26,889 nt of DNA from JAWAFD01 sp964467175 (GCA_964467175.1 CAYXNY010000004.1:1-26889); one strand, 5' to 3'. Shown: positions 15,419-22,329, counted from the stretch's first letter. The notes: generated by a model not told the origin, from the letters alone. Made by a program: numbers and translations.

Positions 15419-15519
15419 GTTTTCACCTGCGTTGCCCAACGCATCAGGGTTCGCACTCCTCCCTGCGCCGCAAACAAGCGAACCCAATTATCTGTTCCTT
15501 CTATTATCTTGACCATCAT
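15415..15519 (-). CDS. possible 34-residue leader ORF overlapping the L3 start
   Basis: Within the L3 leader an ATG ATG pair (15519, 15516) follows GGCGGTGGG and opens a 34-codon frame (MMVKIIEGTDNWVRLFAAQG, then GVRTLMRWATQVKT). Its TGA overlaps the L3 ATG in the arrangement ATGA, exactly as neighbouring operon genes overlap. The peptide matches no family I recognise. The same bases also form the leader stems, so the open frame may be incidental. It could be a translated leader peptide coupling ribosome passage to L3, or chance. Confidence 0.35.
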   Translation of the reverse strand: MMVKIIEGTDNWVRLFAAQGGVRTLMRWATQVKT

Positions 15520-15610
15520 CCCACCGCCTAAAGCCAGCAAAACCTTTCCGCGGGCTTTAGCCCTGATGCGTTGCCCCCTAAGGGGACGCCTCCTATACAG
15601 TATAAGGAGT
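15419..15610 (-). promoter_or_regulatory. structured 5' leader of the L3 ribosomal operon
   Basis: On the minus strand this leader contains a perfect 13-bp long-range stem P1 (CAACGCATCAGGG family, 15437-15449 with 15561-15573). Adjoining it is P2 (15528-15535 with 15553-15560, 8 bp), plus P3 (GGGTTCGC 15447-15454 with 15478-15485, 8 bp). Each P1 strand can instead form a local hairpin. The distal strand can pair in 15568-15589 (GCGT..CCCC/GGGG..ACGC), and the proximal strand in 15428-15443 (TGCGTT/AACGCA), which abuts the AGGTGA site of L3. The exclusive folds resemble a switch or autogenous control site. The ligand, if any, is unknown; a ribosomal protein such as L3 or L4 is a reasonable guess. 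Confidence 0.6.
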
Positions 15611-15634
15611 GAAGAATAATTTTTAAGAGAAATG

Positions 15635-15640
15635 TTTAAA
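15635..15640 (-). promoter_or_regulatory. TATA box of the ribosomal-protein operon
   Basis: CTATTTAAAC on the minus strand has its TTTAAA core here, with purine-rich GGAAGCAAAT just upstream that could serve as a TFB-recognition element. Standard spacing puts the transcription start near 15610, giving a leader of about 190 nt before L3. A second AT-rich stretch (15620-15626) is a weaker alternative that would shorten the leader by about 15 nt. Confidence 0.5.
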
Positions 15641-15955
15641 TAGATTTGCTTCCGCCCACGAAGCCAAATTTGCCCGGTATTCGTAGGGTGCTGCGAATTT
15701 AAAACATTTTCAACCGCTGTTCGCTTAAATAAAAAAAATAAATATTAAAACAACATAAAAAATAACAAAAAAAAATATTGTTCGCCTCGCTTCTCGTAGA
15801 AGATGAGGAGAATAGGAGAGAAAGAAAAGCGAGATGCGAGTTTTTTATTTTTATTTTTTGCGACAGCGAATTTTTGCGAGATAATTTGCAACGGGCTCCC
15901 GGTATTCGAAAAAAACAAAAAATAAAAAAGAAAGCAGAAATAGGCTGTCCTCTTA
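15641..15955. other. AT-rich spacer with repeats, no gene
   Basis: No credible reading frame is seen. A small hairpin GCTTC/GAAGC (15649-15665) lies just upstream of the operon promoter. CCCGGTATTCG occurs twice in direct orientation (15673-15683 and 15898-15908). An A-rich tract (15727-15780) and an imperfect inverted repeat (CTCGCTTCTC near 15787 with GAAAAGCGAG near 15826) fill the middle. These may be remnants of a lost element or an unannotated RNA between two termination tracts; nothing decides it. Confidence 0.4.
15909..15930 (-). terminator. T-rich terminator after the 153-residue gene
   Basis: On the minus strand, 26 nt past the stop codon at 15956, the sequence runs CTTTTTTATTTTTTG and then seven T. 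Archaeal RNA polymerase terminates at such T-tracts without a hairpin. A second T-rich tract follows at about 15780-15727. Confidence 0.5.
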
Positions 15956-16417
15956 TTACCACGGCGCGTAATAGCTTATCCCCATATCCTTTGGCTGCTC
16001 ATTTCGCGGTTCATATTTAGGTGGCCCTTGAACTATGCGTTTAATAGTGTTTTGTATCAGGTAGCTTAGAGGCTCTTTTGTGTATGAATCGTAGGTACCC
16101 TTGCATATTTCTTTTTCCGCAATTCCCTCCAGGACTCCGAGACCAACCTCCCTTTCTTGCAAAGCAGCTCGTCGTACTTCTGACTTTATGCGAGCCAAGA
16201 TGGGGGTAATGTCGCCCAGATACCGTACATCGGGGTACTTTATTTTATTCACTGCTTCAATAAGGTCTTCTATTCCGGTTCTAGCCAATCTACCCTCCAC
16301 TTTCTTTCTAGCTTCTTCTGTAAGCTCTAGCCCTTTCAGTATTTCCTTTATGTGCGGGATCCTCCCATTGCTGTTCGCAACGGCATTCTTTGCCGCCAAA
16401 CCCAAACTTTTTGTCAT
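15956..16417 (-). CDS. hypothetical protein, helical, unknown family
   Basis: A 153-residue protein with no recognised family. It appears mostly alpha-helical and charged (for example ELTEEARKKVEGRLARTGIE), with no membrane segment or signal, and ends in a Pro/Tyr-rich tail (GPPKYEPRNEQPKDMGISYY). The ATG at 16417 (MTKSLGLAAKNAV) is chosen because GGTGAT lies 5 nt upstream; the open frame extends 18 codons further without support. It stands alone between AT-rich spacers, with a possible TATA at about 16460 and a T-rich terminator, so it is probably monocistronic. Confidence 0.6.
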   Translation of the reverse strand: MTKSLGLAAKNAVANSNGRIPHIKEILKGLELTEEARKKVEGRLARTGIEDLIEAVNKIKYPDVRYLGDITPILARIKSEVRRAALQEREVGLGVLEGIAEKEICKGTYDSYTKEPLSYLIQNTIKRIVQGPPKYEPRNEQPKDMGISYYAPW

Positions 16418-16479
16418 ATTTATCACCTCTTTTTGTTTTATTTTTTTGTTTTTTATGTTTTTAATAAACAAATATGAAA

Positions 16480-16608
16480 CAGCGCAGAGCGCTAGTAATT
16501 TTTTAAAAAATAAAACTTAGTGTATCCCCCTTACTGGGGGAAAAAGAAGAAGCCGAAAACCATAGCTGGAGAAAGCGCAGAAATTTTTTGTGGTAGTTTG
16601 CTATGGTT
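16480..16608. repeat. three inverted repeats in the divergent spacer
   Basis: Between the divergent genes at 16417 and 16670 lie AGCGC/GCGCT (16480-16492), a strong CCCCC/GGGGG hairpin with the 5-nt loop TTACT (16526-16540), and AACCATAGC (16558-16566) with its complement GCTATGGTT (16600-16608) 33 nt apart. The last flanks the promoter region of the plus-strand gene and could be an operator or an RNA stem. No product is assigned. Confidence 0.4.
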
Positions 16609-16636
16609 CATAGTTTTTATTTTATATATAGAAATG

Positions 16637-16642
16637 TTTAAA
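16637..16642 (+). promoter_or_regulatory. TATA box for the 264-residue gene
   Basis: GAAATGTTTAAAAATC holds the TTTAAA core about 30 nt before the ATG at 16670, giving a leader of only a few nucleotides. A TATATATA stretch at about 16623-16630 is an alternative. The same GAAATGTTT(T)AAA context recurs at the isopentenyl phosphate kinase promoter. Confidence 0.4.
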
Positions 16643-16669
16643 AATCTTTCTGCAACTAAGTGATATTCT

Positions 16670-17464
16670 ATGGATGAAAATGATTACAAAAATGTAATGG
16701 CCTCTCTTTTTAGAATAAAAGAAACTAACGGAGACCTGCGTATTGTGGAGAAGGAGTGGAACGCGATAAAACAACATCCGATACTCATTTTTCTCGCCGT
16801 CGAGTATTCGATAAATGTTTTTGATTCGAAAAATAGAAGAGAAAACGAAGATGGCGCGAGATGGCTCGCTCTCTTTATTTCCAATATATTCAAATCAGAC
16901 CCGGAGAAAGATGAGGAATTTGGAGAAGGGATTAAGAAGGACGTTAACGGCCACATTCCGAAAGAAAAGAAGTTTAGCGTATTCGTAGAAAGTTTATTGA
17001 TGGCTCTGAGAGGAAGAGTTTTGGATTTCACAGCGCCTCTGCAAACAAGAGTGTTTTATGGAATGGTTGCGAGGGAGCTCGTATATGCGGTTGAAGAAAC
17101 AAAATATAATAAAAAAATAAAGAACTGGTTTTCAAATCTTTTGGGAAGCCTACTTCATCCAACTATTTACGGCTTGGGACATTGCGTAGCTTTTACTCTC
17201 TTAGAAGACATGCATGCAGACTTACTCTCTAAAAGAGTAATAATGCTTCTGGCAAAAAAATGCAACTCTCCAGAGTATTACATAAGTGAAGGGGCAAAGA
17301 ATGCTCTTGCGCATTTGATGGCAAACTCGCCGGAAAAAGTAGATTTTTTACTCCCAACAATAGAAAAAGCGTTGAAGGAGGAAAAATTGGAAGAGAGGAT
17401 AAGAGTCGAAGTAAAAACAGAAATTATCCAGAGAATGAACAGAATCAAAAACAGGATAACTTAA
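16670..17464 (+). CDS. hypothetical protein, HEAT/ARM-like helical
   Basis: This 264-residue protein is not a family I recognise. It is almost entirely helical. Its C-terminal half has segments resembling alpha-helical repeats, such as LLSKRVIMLLAKKCN, then YYISEGAKNALAHLMANSPE, then KVDFLLPTIEKALKEEKLEE. This is the pattern of HEAT/ARM-type scaffolds, and the function is unknown. There is no signal or membrane segment. Its TAA directly abuts the stop codon of the convergent dehydratase subunit gene, with no base between, so the two transcripts must overlap at their 3' ends. Confidence 0.65.
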   Translation: MDENDYKNVMASLFRIKETNGDLRIVEKEWNAIKQHPILIFLAVEYSINVFDSKNRRENEDGARWLALFISNIFKSDPEKDEEFGEGIKKDVNGHIPKEKKFSVFVESLLMALRGRVLDFTAPLQTRVFYGMVARELVYAVEETKYNKKIKNWFSNLLGSLLHPTIYGLGHCVAFTLLEDMHADLLSKRVIMLLAKKCNSPEYYISEGAKNALAHLMANSPEKVDFLLPTIEKALKEEKLEERIRVEVKTEIIQRMNRIKNRIT

Positions 17465-17860
17465 TCAAAATTCCAAAACTCCTTTCTCTGCATCTACCTT
17501 TACTTTCATTCCGGTTTTCAAAAAAGAGAATGGGTCTTTTTCGAGCTTGTCGAGCATGGGAATCTTTGAAATTATCGCCCCAACCGCGATTATGGGTTCT
17601 CCCTCTAAATTTATTATTGCTGCGGGCGCAACGCCATTCTTTTTCAGCTGAAGCATAACATAGGAGCCAACGGTTGAGCCTTTTCCTCTCGGAAAAACAA
17701 GCACCTTCCCCTTAACATTTTTTCCTTCTATGGCATGGTCCTTTTCAACTACCGTTCCTGTTTTTGGGTCAACTCCCCCCAAAAAAGAAATCCCGTCCTT
17801 GCTGAGCAGAACCTCCCCTTCTGCAATTCCGCGCGAAATAACCCGTCCTTTCATTCGCAT
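17465..17860 (-). CDS. phosphomevalonate dehydratase small subunit (aconitase X swivel, DUF126)
   Basis: This is the small subunit of the archaeal enzyme that dehydrates mevalonate 5-phosphate to trans-anhydromevalonate 5-phosphate. About 131 residues: MKGRVISRGIAEGEVLLSKD, the FLGGVDPKTG segment, and the hallmark FPRGKGSTVGSYVMLQL with the conserved Ser (about residue 62), then APAAIINLEGEPIIAVGAII. The start is the ATG at 17860 or 17854; the second overlaps the large-subunit stop as ATGA. The longer open frame (to 17989) only adds sequence from the overlapping gene. Small plus large subunit together identify the dehydratase rather than aconitase. Confidence 0.9.
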   Translation of the reverse strand: MRMKGRVISRGIAEGEVLLSKDGISFLGGVDPKTGTVVEKDHAIEGKNVKGKVLVFPRGKGSTVGSYVMLQLKKNGVAPAAIINLEGEPIIAVGAIISKIPMLDKLEKDPFSFLKTGMKVKVDAEKGVLEF

Positions 17861-19026
17861 ATCATCTCCTCCAGCTCCCCAAGGAATACTTTTTGCCTGC
17901 ATAGGTCCCGGAGGTATTTTGCGGATTTGGCTGAGTTTGTGGATGTTTTTCTGTATCCCATCTCGTGAAGAGGGGAAACAACCATGCACGTATCCGCAAC
18001 AATCCTGCCTCCCGCCTTCTCTATTATTTTCGTCAAGCCCATCTCATCAGCCTTTTTCTTTGTTTCTCTCGCCGTGCATATCCAAAGTTCGCATTTAAGT
18101 TTTTTTCCTTTTATTTTTTCTGCGATATTTTTTATCTCATGTATCGAAGCGTGCGGGCAGCCGAAGGTCATGAGCTCAACCTTTTCAGCACTCCTAAGTT
18201 TTTCTTTTGTTTCTTTCAACTCTTTCTCTGTTATGGTTATTTTTTCCGCGGCGTCGGAAATTTTATACTCCGGCGTTATGTCTTTTATATTGTACAACGC
18301 AACAGAGCCAGAGGCAGCCATGGCCGCTCCAAGGGACTTAAGCTGGTCTTCGGTTGCTTTTTTTATTCCAGAAAATGCAGGGTTTTTTCCTTTTGCAACT
18401 TCACCAGCATAATAGCCGAGCGCGCCGAAATCAGAAATTTTCTCAATTTTCGCCTCAACCTCAAAAACAATGTCGCAAACCCTGTTCTCATCTAAATGCA
18501 GTCCATAATTTGGAGTGATGCCGCAGATTGCCGCTGCAAGCGCAGAAGGACCCCCTTCTCTGTTCGTTCTTGCTCCTAGCACGGAGTTTGCAAAACAAAC
18601 AGCAGAGCTTTCGCTCCACGCAACATGCTCTCCTTTTTTCGGCCTTATCCCAATCAGGTATGGGGTGCATGTAGCGGTCTGGCGGATTCCCATGTTTATG
18701 TAAGCGTTCATTATTTCTATCTGTTTTTTTGCAAACTCTTCCGGTACTTTCATTTCTTTCCACTGCTCCAAATCCATTCCGGCTGGGTTGAGGAACGCCG
18801 GCACCCTTACCTTCGCTCCCTTTTTTGCATACTCTTTCAGGTACTCCAACCCGGCATCCCCTATGGTTGCGTATGAAACTCCTGCTATCTGGGCGGAAGA
18901 AATGGGAATCATGTTTTTTGCGTTGTAGATTTTCGCGAGGGCATAGAGGATTTCCATTGCCTGCTGCGGCGCTTCCCCATATTCGCCATCGAGCATTTTT
19001 TGTTCTTCTTTGGTTAAATGGACCAT
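17851..19026 (-). CDS. phosphomevalonate dehydratase large subunit (aconitase X catalytic, DUF521)
   Basis: Catalytic subunit with an expected iron-sulfur cluster. The 391 residues show MVHLTKEEQKMLDGEYGEA at the start and three candidate cluster cysteines: Cys120 (TATCTPYLIG), Cys290 (FGCPHAS) and Cys347 (ADTCMVV). The GHxxWSESSAVCFANSVLGA-type region is present as EHVAWSESSAVCFANSVLGA, followed by RTNREGGPSALAAAICG. It follows the UbiD-type gene by 8 bp and overlaps the small subunit. Assignment to mevalonate metabolism rests on the published archaeal mevalonate pathway and on its neighbours here; the same families include hydroxyproline-related dehydratases. Confidence 0.92.
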   Translation of the reverse strand: MVHLTKEEQKMLDGEYGEAPQQAMEILYALAKIYNAKNMIPISSAQIAGVSYATIGDAGLEYLKEYAKKGAKVRVPAFLNPAGMDLEQWKEMKVPEEFAKKQIEIMNAYINMGIRQTATCTPYLIGIRPKKGEHVAWSESSAVCFANSVLGARTNREGGPSALAAAICGITPNYGLHLDENRVCDIVFEVEAKIEKISDFGALGYYAGEVAKGKNPAFSGIKKATEDQLKSLGAAMAASGSVALYNIKDITPEYKISDAAEKITITEKELKETKEKLRSAEKVELMTFGCPHASIHEIKNIAEKIKGKKLKCELWICTARETKKKADEMGLTKIIEKAGGRIVADTCMVVSPLHEMGYRKTSTNSAKSAKYLRDLCRQKVFLGELEEMICE

Positions 19027-19034
19027 AGACGCAC

Positions 19035-20342
19035 CTATAAATATTTTTTCACATCCACCTTCTTGTACCTTGCCTTCTCAAAATTCTTTCCGTGTGCAAT
19101 AAGAGGTTTTGTCGCATCTATTCCGGCTTTTGTTGTCTCGTATGTGTTCGGGTCTGCGGAAGGGTCTAATGAAGAGCCCTTTTCATGTGTTTTTATAGTC
19201 AAATCTTTGTCTGCCTGGAACCTTGTTGCGATCGCCCACTCCACCTCGTTTGGGTCGTAGATGTCTATATCATCGTCAACAACTATAACATGCTTCAGGG
19301 ATTTGTGCCCCAAGAAAGCGGCTTCTATCGCCTTTTTACCATCATCAGCATTTTTCTTTTTTATAGAAACAACCGCATGGAGCCAGGAGCATCCGCCAGG
19401 CGTAATATTCACGCCCCTGCATTCCGCAACCTTGTTCACCTCGTTGAAAATCGTCGGTTCGCGAGGCATACCCATAAGAATTTTGTGCTCCAGCCCGCCG
19501 GGGAGAAGGGCATGGTAGATGGGATCTCTTCTATGGTAAATCTTGTTTATTCTCATAACCCTCTGCTTTCGCACGATATCGTATGTTTCTGTCAGGTCGA
19601 CAAATGGACCTTCATCATGCATTTCATTCGTAATCGTCGCCTCGAAAATAAACTCCGCATGCGCAGGGACCTGAATTCCGTTCTCCAGCTCAACCACCTC
19701 CAACGGCATAAGAGAGTTTGCTATTTCCATTTCATTCTGCCCCAACTTCACGGATGTTGCCGCTCCAAGAAGGAAATTGACCGGCGCGCCGACAACAACC
19801 GCAACATCCAGCTCCCCGCCGGCGCGTTTTATAAACTCTTCAAGATGCCTAGGCAAGATTCTCGCAACAACCCTGTCCTTTCCGATCACCATCAGCCTGT
19901 GAAAAGAGCAGTTGCACCCAAGCTCTGGGTCCCGCGCAACAATAACAGCCGAAGAGAAATAAGGTCCTCCGTCCTTTTCGCAGTGGAAAAGAACCGGCAG
20001 CTTTGAGAGGTCAACATTCTTTTCTGCTACTTCCAAAACAGGAGCTTTTTTTCTCTCCGCAACCCTCGGTTTTGTGGGATTGTTTATAGCGCTCATCATT
20101 TTAGCGACTAGCTCTTCCTTTTTTACCCCAAGGCATTCTGCAACAAGCTCCCTTGTAGAAAAAACATTTCCGGCAACTTTGTATTCTGAACAGCTTACAT
20201 TTTCAAGCACCACTACATTTCCATCAAGGGCTTTGAGCAGGCCCGCGGCCTCAAGATGCCGGGAAACTTTTTTCTTTATTTTTATGAGTTTTTTCTTTTT
20301 CGCAAGCTCATTCAAAAAATCCCTGAAGGATTTGGATTTCAT
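19035..20342 (-). CDS. anhydromevalonate phosphate decarboxylase (UbiD family)
   Basis: A prenylated-FMN-dependent decarboxylase that would convert trans-anhydromevalonate 5-phosphate to isopentenyl phosphate. It has 435 residues, near the UbiD norm. UbiD-type features include CNCSFHRLMVIGKDRVVARI followed by LPRH (cofactor region). The catalytic-region motif is HAEFIFEATITNEMHDEGPF, followed by VDLTETYD, and KILMGMPREPTIFNEV lies further on. The ATG at 20342 overlaps the UbiX stop as ATGA and has GGTGG 6 nt upstream; a GTG at 20351 is an alternative. Placement between UbiX and the dehydratase supports this substrate over ubiquinone-type ones. Confidence 0.9.
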   Translation of the reverse strand: MKSKSFRDFLNELAKKKKLIKIKKKVSRHLEAAGLLKALDGNVVVLENVSCSEYKVAGNVFSTRELVAECLGVKKEELVAKMMSAINNPTKPRVAERKKAPVLEVAEKNVDLSKLPVLFHCEKDGGPYFSSAVIVARDPELGCNCSFHRLMVIGKDRVVARILPRHLEEFIKRAGGELDVAVVVGAPVNFLLGAATSVKLGQNEMEIANSLMPLEVVELENGIQVPAHAEFIFEATITNEMHDEGPFVDLTETYDIVRKQRVMRINKIYHRRDPIYHALLPGGLEHKILMGMPREPTIFNEVNKVAECRGVNITPGGCSWLHAVVSIKKKNADDGKKAIEAAFLGHKSLKHVIVVDDDIDIYDPNEVEWAIATRFQADKDLTIKTHEKGSSLDPSADPNTYETTKAGIDATKPLIAHGKNFEKARYKKVDVKKYL

Positions 20343-20872
20343 CCTTTCCACCTCTTAAAGAGCTTATGCTCTATCCCAAACTGGTCAAGGGTTTTCCCAA
20401 CAACAAAATTCGCCATGTCCTCTATTGTTTTCGGCGAATGGTAAAAGCCCGGGGACGCAGGAAGAACAACTCCCCCTGCCAGAGCAACGCGCTCCATATT
20501 CTTTATCGCAATATAAGAAAGCGGAGTTTCCCTTATAACAAGAACGAGCTTTCTCCTTTCTTTAAGCATAACCTCCGCTGCCCTTGCAATTAGATTGCTT
20601 CCAACACCGTTCGCTATCTCCCCAAGGGTTTTCAAAGAGCATGGAGAAACTATCATTCCGTCTAATTTGTAGGAGCCGGAGGCAAAAGGGGCATCAAGCT
20701 CATTTTCTCCAAAATCGCTTTTCGGAAGTTTCACATTCTCATGCTCTGCAACCTTTTTTGCACCCTCGCTCACAACAACAAAAACTTTATGCCCGAGCTT
20801 CTTCAGGGCTTCAGCCGTTCTTACACCATAAATTAAGCCGGAGGCTCCTGTAATGGCAACGAGAATTTTCAT
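20339..20872 (-). CDS. ubiX: flavin prenyltransferase UbiX
   Basis: UbiX attaches a dimethylallyl group to FMN, making the prenyl-FMN cofactor used by UbiD-type decarboxylases. The 177-residue protein begins MKILVAITGASGLIYGVRTA with the GASG flavin-phosphate motif (residues 9-12). Later segments include GMIVSPCSLKTLGEIANGVG and RRKLVLVIRETPLS, then the PASPGFYHSPKTIEDM block, all typical. It is the first gene of the minus-strand operon that continues into the decarboxylase it serves. A TATA box 26 nt upstream of the ATG suggests a leaderless mRNA. Confidence 0.94.
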   Translation of the reverse strand: MKILVAITGASGLIYGVRTAEALKKLGHKVFVVVSEGAKKVAEHENVKLPKSDFGENELDAPFASGSYKLDGMIVSPCSLKTLGEIANGVGSNLIARAAEVMLKERRKLVLVIRETPLSYIAIKNMERVALAGGVVLPASPGFYHSPKTIEDMANFVVGKTLDQFGIEHKLFKRWKG

Positions 20873-20895
20873 CGTCTATCATAAGGATGAAATGT

Positions 20896-20901
20896 TTTAA
20901 A
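20896..20901. promoter_or_regulatory. palindromic TATA box shared by divergent ubiX and ipk
   Basis: The 51-bp space between the two start codons contains one TTTAAA. Its centre is 25.5 nt from the isopentenyl phosphate kinase ATG (20924) and 26.5 nt from the ubiX ATG (20872). Being self-complementary, it can serve both strands, and each spacing would place transcription at the start codon. No other TATA-like sequence fits either gene. Confidence 0.6.
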
Positions 20902-20923
20902 TCCTTTGCGCTGGAATAAACGC

Positions 20924-21688
20924 ATGAAGAACCTGAAACTCATAAAACTCGGGGGAAGCGTGATAACAAAAAAGAGCGGATACAAGGAGCCGAATATAGA
21001 GAATATAGAAGCGCTTGCTAAGATGCTTGCCGTGGTATGGAAAAAAGGAAAAAAAATGATAGTAGTCCACGGCGCGGGTTCTTTTGGACATGGCCCGGTT
21101 GTGCTGTACAATATAAGAAACGGAATAAGGACGGATAAAGAGCGGGAGGGGTATGCCTATACTCACTCTTCCTGCGCCTACCTTTCCTCTTTAATTGTTG
21201 ATGCACTCATAAAACACGGCGTTCCTGCGGTCTCAATTCCGCCTGCTGTAATAATCAGACAAAGAGGAAAAAAGATCTCAAGCTTCAACAAAAAAATCGT
21301 CTATGAATATCTAAAAGCAGGTTTTCTACCGGTTCTTTATGGGGATATGGTTTTGGATGAAAAGATTGGTGGGAGCGTTTGCTCAGGAGACCAAATAGTA
21401 GCTGAGCTCGGAAAGGATGCTGAGATGATCGTTCTGGGGACGAATGTTGATGGGGTTCTAGCGGATGGGAAAGTGGTTAAGAGAATAACAAAAAAGAATT
21501 TTGAAAAAATTTCAAAGCATTTGGGCGGAGCAGAAACTACGGATGTAACCGGAGGGATGAAGGGAAAAATAATCGAAATCATGAAGACAAACAAGCCCGC
21601 GTATATTGTAAACGCCCTTTATCCGAGCAGGATTGAGGCATTACTTTTAGGAAAGAAAAAACCGGTTTGCACGGAAATTAAAAAATAA
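20924..21688 (+). CDS. ipk: isopentenyl phosphate kinase
   Basis: It phosphorylates isopentenyl phosphate to isopentenyl diphosphate, the last step of the archaeal mevalonate pathway. The 254 residues show the amino-acid-kinase fold: LKLIKLGGSVITKKSG (ATP-binding Lys and Gly-rich loop) and MIVVHGAGSFGHGPV, in which His56 of GSFGH is the catalytic histidine position of this family. GTNVDGVLADGKV and ETTDVTGGMKGKI lie in the C-terminal half. The ATG at 20924 is used instead of the upstream TTG because it fits the TATA spacing and family start. Confidence 0.95.
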   Translation: MKNLKLIKLGGSVITKKSGYKEPNIENIEALAKMLAVVWKKGKKMIVVHGAGSFGHGPVVLYNIRNGIRTDKEREGYAYTHSSCAYLSSLIVDALIKHGVPAVSIPPAVIIRQRGKKISSFNKKIVYEYLKAGFLPVLYGDMVLDEKIGGSVCSGDQIVAELGKDAEMIVLGTNVDGVLADGKVVKRITKKNFEKISKHLGGAETTDVTGGMKGKIIEIMKTNKPAYIVNALYPSRIEALLLGKKKPVCTEIKK

Positions 21689-21689
21689 G

Positions 21690-22307
21690 CTAGGAAAGTA
21701 GTTGGGTTATTTCTCTTGCGAAATTTTCCGCATTCGCCGGGCCGTTTGCGGTTACAATTTTTCCATCAACAGTGTATCCCTCTCCGGTAAATATCGCACC
21801 GTATTTTTTCAGCACCTCGTCCGTTCTCATCCCATATTCGTCGTCCATTCCAACCCAAACGGTTGCCTTTTTTCCCTCAAGCACTCCTGCTTTTGCCAAA
21901 ATCGTTGGGGCCCAGCATATTGCTGCCAAAACCTTATCCCTCTCAACAGCCTTCCTAGCAATTTCAATGGCGCGCTCTTCTTTTCTCACAGTCGGTGTTC
22001 CGGCACCACCAACAAAAATTATAGCATCGTATCTGCCCGCATCTAGATCGCTCAGTGTTTTATTGACAGAAACGGTCGTTCCAAACATTCCCTTCGCTGT
22101 CCCTTTTCTCGTGCTGAAAACATCAACGGTTGCTCCTCTTTCAGTAAAATAATCGTAGGGAATCTGGAACTCCTCGTCCCTGAAATTTTCCGGAGCAATG
22201 ATCATCGCAATCTTTTTTCCCTTCAACGCCATACCTTCACCTCCCTCCTGCACGCAGGCAAATGAAAATAAAAGAAAGAAAGCTATTAAAAGAGTTTGCC
22301 ACCGCAT
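21690..22307 (-). CDS. DJ-1/PfpI-family protein, possibly lipoprotein
   Basis: Members act as proteases, glyoxalases or redox chaperones; the specific activity is not clear here. The 205 residues contain the GKKIAMIIAPENFRDEEFQI start of the domain, FVGGAG, and the nucleophile elbow AAICWAPTILAKAGVLEGKK with Cys131; Trp follows the Cys where PfpI proteases have His. The first 25 residues form a lipoprotein signal (LLIAFFLLFSFAC, Cys18). An internal ATG (22232) preceded by GGAGGTGA would give a cytoplasmic form. It converges on ipk with one base between stops. A TATA 25.5 nt before the ATG at 22307 indicates a leaderless full-length mRNA. Confidence 0.88.
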   Translation of the reverse strand: MRWQTLLIAFFLLFSFACVQEGGEGMALKGKKIAMIIAPENFRDEEFQIPYDYFTERGATVDVFSTRKGTAKGMFGTTVSVNKTLSDLDAGRYDAIIFVGGAGTPTVRKEERAIEIARKAVERDKVLAAICWAPTILAKAGVLEGKKATVWVGMDDEYGMRTDEVLKKYGAIFTGEGYTVDGKIVTANGPANAENFAREITQLLS

Positions 22308-22329
22308 AAATAAAATTGCGCAGCTTTTA

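Noticed and set aside
15419..15487. Extended L3 start at 15487.
   Set aside because: The extra residues (MGSLVCGAGRSANPDALGNA and so on) are encoded by leader stems, and the GGTGA site fits the ATG at 15418.
17861..17989. Longer N-terminus for the dehydratase small subunit.
   Set aside because: The added residues lie over the large-subunit gene and match nothing in the family; the ATG pair at 17860/17854 fits the family start.
20906..20923. TTG start six codons upstream for isopentenyl phosphate kinase.
   Set aside because: It lies only 5 nt from the TATA core and has no ribosome-binding site; the ATG at 20924 fits both promoter and family.
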